Both the position numbers and the translations under genes were made by a program. The notes beneath the pieces are model-generated. The model searched no databases. It was not told the origin of the DNA and saw nothing but the letters and a program-made list of their open reading frames with translations. This document shows, in pieces, positions 1 to 7,511 of a stretch of DNA of 28,987 bases (position 1 is the first letter of the stretch; every line of letters begins with the position of its first letter). The stretch is from a virus, in the IMG/VR virus record IMGVR_UViG_3300042905_003576, positions 1-28,987 of that record; one strand, written 5' to 3'.

Positions 1-23
1 ACACGGTGGAGGTGGACGCCTGA
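1..23 (+). CDS. 3' end of an upstream gene (partial)
   Basis: Only the last few codons are in the window. They read ...TVEVDA and end in TGA at 21-23. The stop overlaps the next start as TGATG, the same coupling seen throughout this phage, so this is probably the end of a head or head-tail connector gene. Nothing can be said about its function. Confidence 0.5.
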
Positions 24-475
24 TGCCTGACCTCCAATCTATCGCCGCCTCGGTTGCGTCCGACCTCGCCGCCGCGTCCCTCGGGATGACGTTGACGGTC
101 GCTCGCGCGTTCGATCCGGATGTCGACATGAAGGGCCTGCCGCAAGCTGCGGACTCGGCCGCACACGTCACGGTCATCGGTCGCACGACGGCCACAACTC
201 GCGCCGCACGTCGGTTCTTGGAAGACGAAATCGTTGTTGATGTCGGCATCCGGGCGCGTGTCTCGCAGGACTACGACGACGAAGCGGACGACCTCGCCGA
301 ACTGACGCGGAAGGTTCAAGACTACTGGTGGGACACGGACTACTCCGGCGCCCGCTTCCGCGCGGTCGAGGTCACGCCGTGGTCCGTCACGCACCTGACC
401 GAGCACCGCCTGTGGATGTCGCTGGTGTCACTCACGTTCGTCAACAGCCGGGAAATCCCGACGAGGGGGACGTGA
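23..475 (+). CDS. Head-tail joining or tail-completion protein candidate
   Basis: This 150-residue soluble protein starts with an ATG that overlaps the preceding stop. It is mixed alpha/beta with no signal peptide or membrane segment. I see no diagnostic motif. The assignment rests on position: it directly precedes an HK97 gp10-like protein and the tail tube gene, the slot usually held by head-tail connector, neck or tail-terminator proteins in siphoviruses. Its stop overlaps the next ATG (TGATG at 473-477), so the two are probably translated together. It could equally be a neck protein of a different class. Confidence 0.5.
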   Translation: MPDLQSIAASVASDLAAASLGMTLTVARAFDPDVDMKGLPQAADSAAHVTVIGRTTATTRAARRFLEDEIVVDVGIRARVSQDYDDEADDLAELTRKVQDYWWDTDYSGARFRAVEVTPWSVTHLTEHRLWMSLVSLTFVNSREIPTRGT

Positions 476-1014
476 TGGTCAAGTTCAAGATCGGTGACAT
501 CAAGAAGATGTTCTTCGACCGTGCGGCGGTGGCTGGGTCCGTCGACAAGGCGACCGCGTCCGTGTTGTCGAAGTTCGGGGCGTTCGTCATGCGAGCGGCC
601 CGGACCTCGATCCGCAAGGCTCGGCAAACGCCGGTGTCCGAACTAAACGCCGAACAACTCGCGGCCTACAAGCGGCGTTCGGCCATCGCGAAGGCGAAGG
701 GCCAACCGCGTCCGCGGCGACCGCTCCAGTCATCGAAGCCCGGACAGCCACCTCGGTCGCGTCTCGGGCTGCTGAAGAAATTCATCCTGTTCGGCTACGA
801 CCGGTCGAACAACTCGGTTGTTGTCGGCCCGGCTCGCCTCAATGGCGTGGTCGGCGGTCCGCAGGCGCTGGAAGCGTTGGAAGAGGGCGGGCAAACACGC
901 ACGCCGCAGGGACAGACGGTATCGATCAAGGCGCGTCCGTTCATGGGTCCGGCCTACGCGAAGGAATCCCCCAAACTGCCCGCGATGTGGGCCAACTCTG
1001 TGAAAGGACGATGA
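475..1014 (+). CDS. HK97 gp10-like tail-component / neck protein
   Basis: This is a 179-residue basic protein. I chose the ATG at 475, which overlaps the previous stop, because an in-frame extension further upstream would run through the preceding gene. The N-terminal third is lysine- and arginine-rich. The C-terminal part has the layout of the HK97 gp10 family: a GQPPRSRLGLLKK segment, a short VVVGP strand, a LEEGG motif near residue 135 and an ARPFMGPA segment close to the C-terminus. Family members sit at the head-tail interface and help attach tails. The location just before the tail tube gene agrees. Identification is by motif pattern only. Confidence 0.65.
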   Translation: MVKFKIGDIKKMFFDRAAVAGSVDKATASVLSKFGAFVMRAARTSIRKARQTPVSELNAEQLAAYKRRSAIAKAKGQPRPRRPLQSSKPGQPPRSRLGLLKKFILFGYDRSNNSVVVGPARLNGVVGGPQALEALEEGGQTRTPQGQTVSIKARPFMGPAYAKESPKLPAMWANSVKGR

Positions 1015-1017
1015 CAA

Positions 1018-1461
1018 ATGGCCGCTTCTCTTGTGGGCATCGATTGCGAGTTGCACGTCAACACCGGCACCTACGCCTCGCCGACGTGGGTCGAGGTTGT
1101 CGACGCGAAGGACGTGACGATCAACGACACGCGGGCGGAGGGTGATTCCTCGGTGCGCGGGTACGGGATGGGCAGCGTGACGCCCGGTCAACGGACGGTG
1201 CAGATCACGTTCGACATGCGGTACGACAACGACGCGGCGGCCTACGAGGCGATCAAGACCGCCTACGACGCGCGGACCGTGCTCGGCGTGTTGGTGACCG
1301 ACGGGCCGCGAGCCACGGCGGGTGTCGAGGGCTTCCGTCTCGACACCTACGTCACGTCGATGACGAAAAACGAGCCGATGAACGACGTGAAAACCGTCTC
1401 CATCGTGCTGTCGGGCACGACCGACGCTGGCAAGGAAATCGAAAACTACACCGCGTCGTGA
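1018..1461 (+). CDS. Major tail tube protein
   Basis: A 147-residue beta-rich protein of a size typical for siphovirus tail tube subunits. It opens with a strand-rich segment (GIDCELHVNTG), has a middle region matching the usual 'tail tube expressed as residue change from a reference' pattern (QRTVQITFDMRYDN, residues about 60-75), and ends in a strand carrying an LSGTTDAGKE segment. It starts three bases after the gp10-like gene and is followed by the chaperone and tape-measure genes, the canonical order. About 58 bases with no gene follow it before the next start. I infer that it polymerises around the tape measure to form the tail tube. Confidence 0.65.
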   Translation: MAASLVGIDCELHVNTGTYASPTWVEVVDAKDVTINDTRAEGDSSVRGYGMGSVTPGQRTVQITFDMRYDNDAAAYEAIKTAYDARTVLGVLVTDGPRATAGVEGFRLDTYVTSMTKNEPMNDVKTVSIVLSGTTDAGKEIENYTAS

Positions 1462-1519
1462 TGGTGTGTCGGTCGGCGTGCTGGTGCTTGGGTAAAGTCC
1501 TTTTCCCCGGAGTGGTCCC

Positions 1520-2017
1520 GTGACCGGATTGTCAACCATCGAAGGAAGCCTGCGGGTCCGTGGGACACTTCTCGCGGACGCATTTACTCCGCCGGACGAC
1601 TCCATCGGGAGCGACCAGATTGATGTCGCGAACCCGATTGTCGCCGACAAGCTCAAGCACCAGTACCTGCCGACCTACTCGCAGCCAAACACGACGGCGA
1701 CGACCGAGACGCGGGTGATTCACGTCGCCCGCGCGGCTGGGACCATCGAGGGCTTCCGGGCCGGGTCGATTGCCGCGTGCTCGGGCGCGGCGACGATCAC
1801 GTTCGACCTGAAGAAAAACGGCACGACGGTGTTGTCGTCCGTCATCACACTGGACAACGCGAACACGGCTCGGGTCATCGAGGCGGGGACTCTGTCGGGT
1901 TCCCCCACGGTGGCCGCCGGTGACGTGCTCGAAGTGGTCATCACGGCAACGGCTGGCGGCGGGACCCTCGGGACCGGGGCGTTCTGCGAAGCCATCGTGC
2001 GAGAGGGGGCGTCGTGA
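1520..2017 (+). CDS. Beta-rich virion surface protein (decoration or fibre-like)
   Basis: A 165-residue protein starting at GTG, supported by GGAG seven bases upstream (1509-1512). Residues 1-60 look like a short virion-anchoring segment. Residues 60-165 form a beta-sandwich-like region rich in Thr, Ala, Gly and Val with regular strand periodicity (ATITFDLKKNG, VLEVVITATAGG). Such domains are common in head-fibre, decoration and minor tail proteins that face the outside of the particle. Its insertion between the tail tube and chaperone genes is unusual, and suggests an ornament on the tail tube or a late addition to the module. No specific family is recognised. Confidence 0.5.
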   Translation: MTGLSTIEGSLRVRGTLLADAFTPPDDSIGSDQIDVANPIVADKLKHQYLPTYSQPNTTATTETRVIHVARAAGTIEGFRAGSIAACSGAATITFDLKKNGTTVLSSVITLDNANTARVIEAGTLSGSPTVAAGDVLEVVITATAGGGTLGTGAFCEAIVREGAS

Positions 2018-2517
2018 AGTCGTTCAAGGATCGCGAGGGCCGGGCGTGGGACTTGGTGCTCAACCTGGGTTCGCTGAAGCGGATCAAGGCGGCAACCGGT
2101 CTCGACATGCTCGACCTGAACGTCGCGTCGAAGCAGCGGTCGGACGTGTTCGAGCGGCTGTCGACGGACCCCGTCACGCTGGCCGATGCGCTATGTGCCG
2201 TCTGCCGTCCGCAGTTGGAGACGCGGAACATCTCTGACGACGCATTTGCCGAAGCGTTGGGGGGCGAAGCGATTGACGACGCGCTCGTCGCTCTGGTCGG
2301 AGAGTGGGCCGATTTTTTCCGCCAGCGGAGGAACGAGGTGGCCGCGACGTTCCTCGATCAAGCGCTCGTGATGATCGCGGAAGTGCGGGAACGGATGAAC
2401 CAGACGGCACCGCAACTCAGGGAAGCCCTGTCGGCGGACCGTCTGTTCTCGAAATCGCCTACGAACTCGCCGGGGTCCTCGGAATCGACCCCGACGCCTT
2501 CACTCTCCGCGAACTGA
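2014..2517 (+). CDS. Tail assembly chaperone, first frame (gpG-like)
   Basis: A 167-residue protein whose ATGAAG start overlaps the previous stop. Residues 1-140 look like real protein: a short strand region (DREGRAWDLVLNLGSLKRIK) followed by long helices (RRNEVAATFLDQALVMIAEVRERM). The last 25 or so residues become a run of Ser, Thr and Pro, as expected where this frame is no longer selected. From about 2440 the protein-like signal moves to the frame that starts one base earlier. Together with its place before the tape measure, this matches lambda G and GT, where a fraction of ribosomes shift frame to make a longer chaperone that guides tape-measure folding and tube assembly. Confidence 0.65.
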   Translation: MKSFKDREGRAWDLVLNLGSLKRIKAATGLDMLDLNVASKQRSDVFERLSTDPVTLADALCAVCRPQLETRNISDDAFAEALGGEAIDDALVALVGEWADFFRQRRNEVAATFLDQALVMIAEVRERMNQTAPQLREALSADRLFSKSPTNSPGSSESTPTPSLSAN

Positions 2518-2714
2518 ACTGGATGGCGAAGGGTCGCCAGCGTCACGAATGGGCGATGGCGGGAGCGATTCAGGCGACGCAAGCGAACACGATGCGAGGG
2601 AAGAATCGACCGCCGTTCCGGGCGACCGACTTCATGCCGCGGGCGTTGTTGCCACCGGCGCCGAAGATGAAGCCCTCGGAGTGGTTCGGAAAGGTGTGGA
2701 AAAATGGCGGGTAA
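2440..2714 (+). CDS. Tail assembly chaperone, second frame (gpT-like extension)
   Basis: From about 2440 the -1 frame relative to the preceding chaperone encodes a protein-like stretch: LEIAYELAGVLGIDPDAF, then LRELNWMAKGRQRHEWAMA, then a segment ending at TAA in 2712-2714. The start given is approximate. There is no ATG, GTG or TTG in this frame between 2440 and the ATG at 2523-2525, and starting at that ATG would drop the conserved-looking first part. I infer production by -1 frameshifting from the first-frame chaperone. The only classical heptamer I see (T TTT TTC at 2313-2319) lies far upstream, so the shift site is unresolved. The end overlaps the tape-measure start by 11 bases. Confidence 0.55.
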
Positions 2715-4497
2715 CAGCGGGGCGATCAAGGCGGGCCGCGCCTACGTCGAAATCTACGGGGACCAGACTCCGTTGATGTCGGCGATGAAGGGCCTGCCGA
2801 AGGGCATCCTCGCTGCGTCTGCGGGCCTTGGCGCGATCGGCGGTACGATTGGCGGGCTGATCGCGAACGGCATCACCTCGGCGTTCTCAGCGGTCACCTC
2901 GTTCGCGTCGAACCTCGGGGAAGTCGGGGGCCGACTGGTCGACATGAGCGACCGAACGGGCGTCGGCGTCGAAGCGTTGGCCGAACTGGAACACGCGGCC
3001 ACGATGGGGGGAACGTCCCTTGATGCGCTCGAAGGCGGCCTGACGAAGATGGGCGTCAAGCTGGCGGACGCGGCTGGCGGATCCAAAACGGCGGTCGCTG
3101 CGTTCGACGCGATTGGTGTGAGTGTGACCGAGCTGCAGGGCCTGTCACCCGACCAGCAATTCGAGCGGATCGCGGACGGGCTGGCGGGCATCACGGACCC
3201 AGGGGCGCGGGCCGCTGCCGCGATGGACATCTTCGGCAAGTCGGGGGCCGACCTGCTGCCGATGATGAAGGACGGCGCGAAGGGTATCCGCGACTTCCGC
3301 GAGGAAGCGAAGGGCCTCGGGCGGATCACGGAAGAGGACGCCCGCGCGGTCGATGAGTTGGGGGACACGTTCGCGAATGTGCAGACGGGGATCACGAATG
3401 CGGGAGTCGCCATCGCGGCGTCGTTCGCGCCGGTGCTGAACGACCTCGGGCAGGTGTTGGTTCCTGTGGTCAACACGCTTGCGGGGGCGGCGTCGACTGT
3501 CGGCAAAATGGTCTCGGCTATGCTCGCGGCCAATCCCCCGTTGACGGTGCTGTCCTCGGGCCTGTCGTCGCTCGGCGGGATGTTCGACTCGGTGCTGACT
3601 GCGATGGGTCCGTGGGGGGAAACCATCCGGACGGTGCTGGGTGACGCGGGGGCCGGGTTTTCGGAGATGTTCGGCATCGCCTCGGAATCGTTTCAGGGCA
3701 TCGTCGACGCGCTCATGGCGGGCGACATCTCCGCCGCCTTCGACGTGATGGTGGCGGGCCTCAACGTCGCGTGGCAGCAGGGTCTCGCCGCGCTCGGGAT
3801 CGACTGGGTCGAAATCTGGGCCACGATTCAGGACACGTTCAACCAAGCGTCCGGCAACATCGCTGTCGCGTGGATCGACTGGACATCGTCGCTGGCTGGC
3901 TTCTGGAACGACCTCGTCGCGACGGTCCGCGACATCTGGGACCGGTTCACGGGCTGGCTGCAATCGTCGTTCGTGTGGATCAAAAAGCTGGTGGGGGCTG
4001 TCTCGGAAGAGGTCGCCGCTGAACAACAGCGGATGATCGGCGAAGCGACCGACGAAAAGATCGGCAACCGGAACGCCAAGAACGAGGACGCGAACCGGAA
4101 GATTCGCGAGGACCAGCAAGCCCAACGGGACTCGGTCCAACAGCAACGCGACGCCCGGACGGCCGAGATTCGCAAGGGCGCGGAAGAGAACAGCGCGGCG
4201 AAGCAACTGGCGGACGCGCGGGCCCGGTTGAACGCGGCGACGAAAGCCGCTGCCGAAAAGCGCGCCGCCGTCGAAGCTGCCGCGCCGGTCGATCCCGCTG
4301 CGTCCATGCGAGCCACGGCCCGCGCGGGGACTTCCGCTATGTTCGCGTCGAGTGCCGGGGCCATCTCGTTCGGTGGGGCTGCTGCCGGTATGGCCGCGAA
4401 CCAGGGGCCGATCAACAAGCTGGTCACGTCGAGCGAAGAGACCGCCGAGAACACGAAGAAGATGTTGTCGAAGCTCGACGCCGAAAGGGTGGGGTGA
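2704..4497 (+). CDS. Tail tape measure protein
   Basis: A 597-residue protein starting at ATG 2704. It sets siphovirus tail length and is injected or ejected ahead of the DNA. Residues about 35-75 form a hydrophobic Ala/Gly-rich segment. Residues 80-250 have the helical 'TGVGVEALAELEHAA ... MDIFGKSGADLLPMM' pattern typical of this family. A further hydrophobic region follows at about 250-300. Residues about 440-540 are highly charged and likely coiled coil (repeated Lys, Glu, Gln, Arg and Ala). At the usual rough scale of 0.15 nm per residue, the tail would be about 90 nm, which is short to moderate. The gene ends three bases before the next start. Confidence 0.85.
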   Translation: MAGNSGAIKAGRAYVEIYGDQTPLMSAMKGLPKGILAASAGLGAIGGTIGGLIANGITSAFSAVTSFASNLGEVGGRLVDMSDRTGVGVEALAELEHAATMGGTSLDALEGGLTKMGVKLADAAGGSKTAVAAFDAIGVSVTELQGLSPDQQFERIADGLAGITDPGARAAAAMDIFGKSGADLLPMMKDGAKGIRDFREEAKGLGRITEEDARAVDELGDTFANVQTGITNAGVAIAASFAPVLNDLGQVLVPVVNTLAGAASTVGKMVSAMLAANPPLTVLSSGLSSLGGMFDSVLTAMGPWGETIRTVLGDAGAGFSEMFGIASESFQGIVDALMAGDISAAFDVMVAGLNVAWQQGLAALGIDWVEIWATIQDTFNQASGNIAVAWIDWTSSLAGFWNDLVATVRDIWDRFTGWLQSSFVWIKKLVGAVSEEVAAEQQRMIGEATDEKIGNRNAKNEDANRKIREDQQAQRDSVQQQRDARTAEIRKGAEENSAAKQLADARARLNAATKAAAEKRAAVEAAAPVDPAASMRATARAGTSAMFASSAGAISFGGAAAGMAANQGPINKLVTSSEETAENTKKMLSKLDAERVG

Positions 4498-4500
4498 CCG

Positions 4501-5361
4501 ATGGCCGAGCCAATCCCCGGTGCGCCGGTCGTCGCGATGGCGTTCGACTCGATGGAGATTTCGTTCGCGGAATCCATCGAGGTTCGGCAGGTGTGGGTCG
4601 TCACGTGGGCCGATGACGAAATCGCCGCGTCTGCTGCGCTGCTGTCGACCGTCCCGCCCCTGTACCGGACGCTGCCGCTGGCGAGCGTGTCCATCTCGGG
4701 CCGCGAGGGCGTCCACTGCTGGAAGTTCGACGTGTCGTATTCGTCGACCCGGTCGAAGCCGGTGTCGAGCGTGCAAGCCAACGTCGAGGACCCGGAAGTT
4801 TCCTACGACCTAAGCGGCGAAAACCGGCACGTCACGCAATCGCTCTCGACTCGCGGGAAGACATCTGGCGGACTGCTGATTAACGGCGGTCCGGGAACCG
4901 TGACGGACTCCGGCGCGATCGGCGTGACAAAGGACGGCGTCACTGGTGCCGACATTCTTGTTCCTGTCGAGCGGTTTTCGGAAACGCACTACTTCCTGCG
5001 GAAGGACCTGACGCGGGCGGTTCGGAAGAAGTGGCGCACCCTGTACGCCAAGACGAACAATGCGCTGTTTCGCGACTACGCCATCGGCGAGGTGTTGTTC
5101 GAGGGAGTGTCGGTCACGATCAAGGGGGCGCCCGACGGCGTGGTCCCGGTGACGTTCCGGTTTACTGCTCGTGAAAACCGTGCGAACGAGGACATCGGCG
5201 GAATCGTGCTGGATGTCAACGGCTGGGAACTCGTCGACATGCGCTACAGGGATGACCTGAACACGACCAGCAAACGGACGGAAAAACTCCCGTCGAAGGT
5301 CCTGCTGCACACGGTCTATCGGTCCGCCAACTTCGCCGACTTGGGGATTTCGACGACATGA
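4501..5361 (+). CDS. Tail-tip protein candidate
   Basis: A 286-residue beta-rich protein immediately downstream of the tape measure, where distal tail and baseplate-hub proteins normally lie. There is no signal peptide or membrane segment. Residues 15-90 contain several strands with a KFDVSYSSTRSK segment, and the C-terminal third is mixed. No motif ties it to a known Dit or Tal family, so the role is inferred from position and length. It overlaps the next gene by four bases (ATGA, 5358-5361). Confidence 0.5.
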   Translation: MAEPIPGAPVVAMAFDSMEISFAESIEVRQVWVVTWADDEIAASAALLSTVPPLYRTLPLASVSISGREGVHCWKFDVSYSSTRSKPVSSVQANVEDPEVSYDLSGENRHVTQSLSTRGKTSGGLLINGGPGTVTDSGAIGVTKDGVTGADILVPVERFSETHYFLRKDLTRAVRKKWRTLYAKTNNALFRDYAIGEVLFEGVSVTIKGAPDGVVPVTFRFTARENRANEDIGGIVLDVNGWELVDMRYRDDLNTTSKRTEKLPSKVLLHTVYRSANFADLGISTT

Positions 5362-7511
5362 GCACGCCCCCCGGACAAAGAGCGAAGCCCGGCGACCGCG
5401 TGCGCGATGTCGTGACGGCGCAAGCGTGGAACTCGCTGATCGACCTCCGCGACCAGTTCGCGCGATCGCAGCAGGGTGCGAACATCGGGGCCTCCCCCCT
5501 CGTGTCGCGCGACTGCCTCGTCGAGGTGCGAAACGACACTGGGGCGGACCTGACGCGATACGCTTGCATCGGTCTGGACGGCGTCACGGTCGAGCCGAGC
5601 GAGAACGTGGACGAGTTCACCGAGCGGCATGTTCTGCTGGCGGAAATCTACGACGGCGTCGACGCGACAAAGTTCGCGGTCGTGCAAGAGGACATCCCCG
5701 ACGGCGAGATCGGGCGCGCGGTCGTCTGCGGTGTGACCATCGCCCAAATCAACGTCGGATCGACGCTGCACAAGTTCGCCAAGCCCGTGGCCGACGACAC
5801 GGTGATGGTCACGGCGGATTCCGGGTACGCGAAGCTGCTGCACGTCGAGGAGATCGGCGACGACAAATTGGGGCTGATCGTCATCGGTGGGGGGCTGGTC
5901 GAGACGAACAACACGACCGGGGGACACGACGGCACAAGCTGGCTCGGGTGCGACATTACGGACTGCCTGCCCGAGTCGTCGGCGTTCATGGTCGAGAAGA
6001 CGTGCGGCGGGTGCTCGAAACTTCCGCTCGCCTACGAACTGGTGACCGGCGCGGGGACCGTCGACAACGACTGTTCGATATTCGGGTACGACCAGCGGCC
6101 CGGCGTGGGGCTGATCCAACCGCACTACACGAACTGGATTCTGACGGCTGTCGACATCGAAGACCCGGAAAACTGCACGTATGAGTCGCCCGAGATTGAG
6201 TGCGACGCGCAATTGGACGGGCGATGCGGGTACGCGACTTGGGTCTGGTCGACTGGGTTTCGCGAAGTCGATTGCTCGGTGACGTGGACAGCAACGGAAA
6301 ACACCTGTCCGGGATGCCAGCATGAATGGCTTTGGACAGGTGGTCCGAATTGGGTGTACCAAGGGCAGATCGGTGACTGTGCAGGCGGGGTCCAATCACC
6401 TTCACAACCACCCGCTTGGACCAGTGGTCCCACGACTGTTTATACCCCTTGTACATCATCAACCCAGCCATACGTCTGGGAATGCTCAAACGACTTCCGG
6501 CAACCGGAGTGTGATGATTGCGATGCGCAGGGTGGCTGCGATGGTGGCGCATCAACAGCGATGCCGACAACCCCACCGGCATCACTGTCCGATACCGTGA
6601 CCCGTACCTGCACAATCTCAGTTCCGGACGAAGATGCAACCGGCTGGGAACTGACGGTTGAATGCAACTGCGGGACCACCGATCCGCCCCCGGTCGACGG
6701 CACGGTCGACGGCCAAACCTATTCGATGCGGTGCGTTCAGGAAGAGGGCTACGAAAACCCCGCGAAGTACAAATGGCGGCTGATCGTCGACGGCTGCGAC
6801 ACGACGTTGCAACTGCTGTCGATCGCGCCGAGTGGGTCCACCTCCGTCGTCTGGACCTATGAACCGGTCGCCCCTCGCTGCTGGTGTTGCAACTGTACGA
6901 ACACGATGGTGTCCCGGTCGTGCGGGCCGTATCCGCGCGGGTTTTATGCGCCCGGTGTTATCTGCCTCAAACCGGCGACGGTGTCCGGGTGTCCGGCGGC
7001 CACGTTGTTCGACGATGGTGCCGAAGTCGAGATCGACATCCCGTGCATCGACAACGGCGCGGGGAACGGCATGATCTTCGGCCTGTCTGGACCGGTGCCG
7101 TACATCGACGAATACCTTGGGCCGTATCGATATTGGCCGGGCGAAACCGCTCTTACGCAAAACCTATTCGGCGGAGGTGTGCCCAATTGCAACGTAACAT
7201 GCTCCAGTGATGACGTGTGCGAATTCCATTCGCCTGTGTCAGTAGTGGACATTGATGGCGTCGACCATTGGATTGCGGTGTCGATGTGCTTCGGGTTTGT
7301 AGAGGGCGTGTTTGTGATTTCTGTTTGGGTGAACATTGCGGCAGTGGCTGGATCGTTGTGCGGGTCATCAAAGGTTGGATACGTGGCCTCTGGTCTTGAT
7401 CCGACAAATTCCGAATTTGTGCTGACGCTTAGCGAGGATGTTTATCCATATCCGCCCTGCGGAACGGACTACACCGGCTGGCCTGAAACGATCACGGTCA
7501 CGAAGTATTGA
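5358..7511 (+). CDS. Large cysteine-rich tail protein, receptor-binding candidate
   Basis: A 717-residue protein whose first 200 or so residues are ordinary for a phage (a helical start, then a beta-rich domain with VVCGVTIAQINVGSTL). From about residue 195 onward it carries about 35 of its 39 cysteines, many closely spaced (KTCGGCSK, DDCDAQGGCDG, RCWCCNCTN), with Trp, Asp, Thr and Pro. This looks like a disulfide- or metal-stabilised extracellular protein, not a cytosolic one. It is last in the tail-tip series, so receptor binding is a reasonable inference. Base composition drops in parts (about 6250-6660 and 7190-7460), as often seen in exchanged receptor-binding segments. No family is recognised. 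Confidence 0.55.
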   Translation: MSTPPGQRAKPGDRVRDVVTAQAWNSLIDLRDQFARSQQGANIGASPLVSRDCLVEVRNDTGADLTRYACIGLDGVTVEPSENVDEFTERHVLLAEIYDGVDATKFAVVQEDIPDGEIGRAVVCGVTIAQINVGSTLHKFAKPVADDTVMVTADSGYAKLLHVEEIGDDKLGLIVIGGGLVETNNTTGGHDGTSWLGCDITDCLPESSAFMVEKTCGGCSKLPLAYELVTGAGTVDNDCSIFGYDQRPGVGLIQPHYTNWILTAVDIEDPENCTYESPEIECDAQLDGRCGYATWVWSTGFREVDCSVTWTATENTCPGCQHEWLWTGGPNWVYQGQIGDCAGGVQSPSQPPAWTSGPTTVYTPCTSSTQPYVWECSNDFRQPECDDCDAQGGCDGGASTAMPTTPPASLSDTVTRTCTISVPDEDATGWELTVECNCGTTDPPPVDGTVDGQTYSMRCVQEEGYENPAKYKWRLIVDGCDTTLQLLSIAPSGSTSVVWTYEPVAPRCWCCNCTNTMVSRSCGPYPRGFYAPGVICLKPATVSGCPAATLFDDGAEVEIDIPCIDNGAGNGMIFGLSGPVPYIDEYLGPYRYWPGETALTQNLFGGGVPNCNVTCSSDDVCEFHSPVSVVDIDGVDHWIAVSMCFGFVEGVFVISVWVNIAAVAGSLCGSSKVGYVASGLDPTNSEFVLTLSEDVYPYPPCGTDYTGWPETITVTKY

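Noticed and set aside
2313-2319. T TTT TTC as the definite frameshift site for the tail chaperone
   Set aside because: The heptamer is in the right frame, but the -1 frame between 2320 and 2440 does not look like protein. It is kept only as a candidate.
3145-4776. Long minus-strand frame of 543 codons opposite the tape measure
   Set aside because: Arginine- and histidine-rich shadow of GC-rich plus-strand codons, no domains, no ribosome site. The opposite frame is a clear tape measure.
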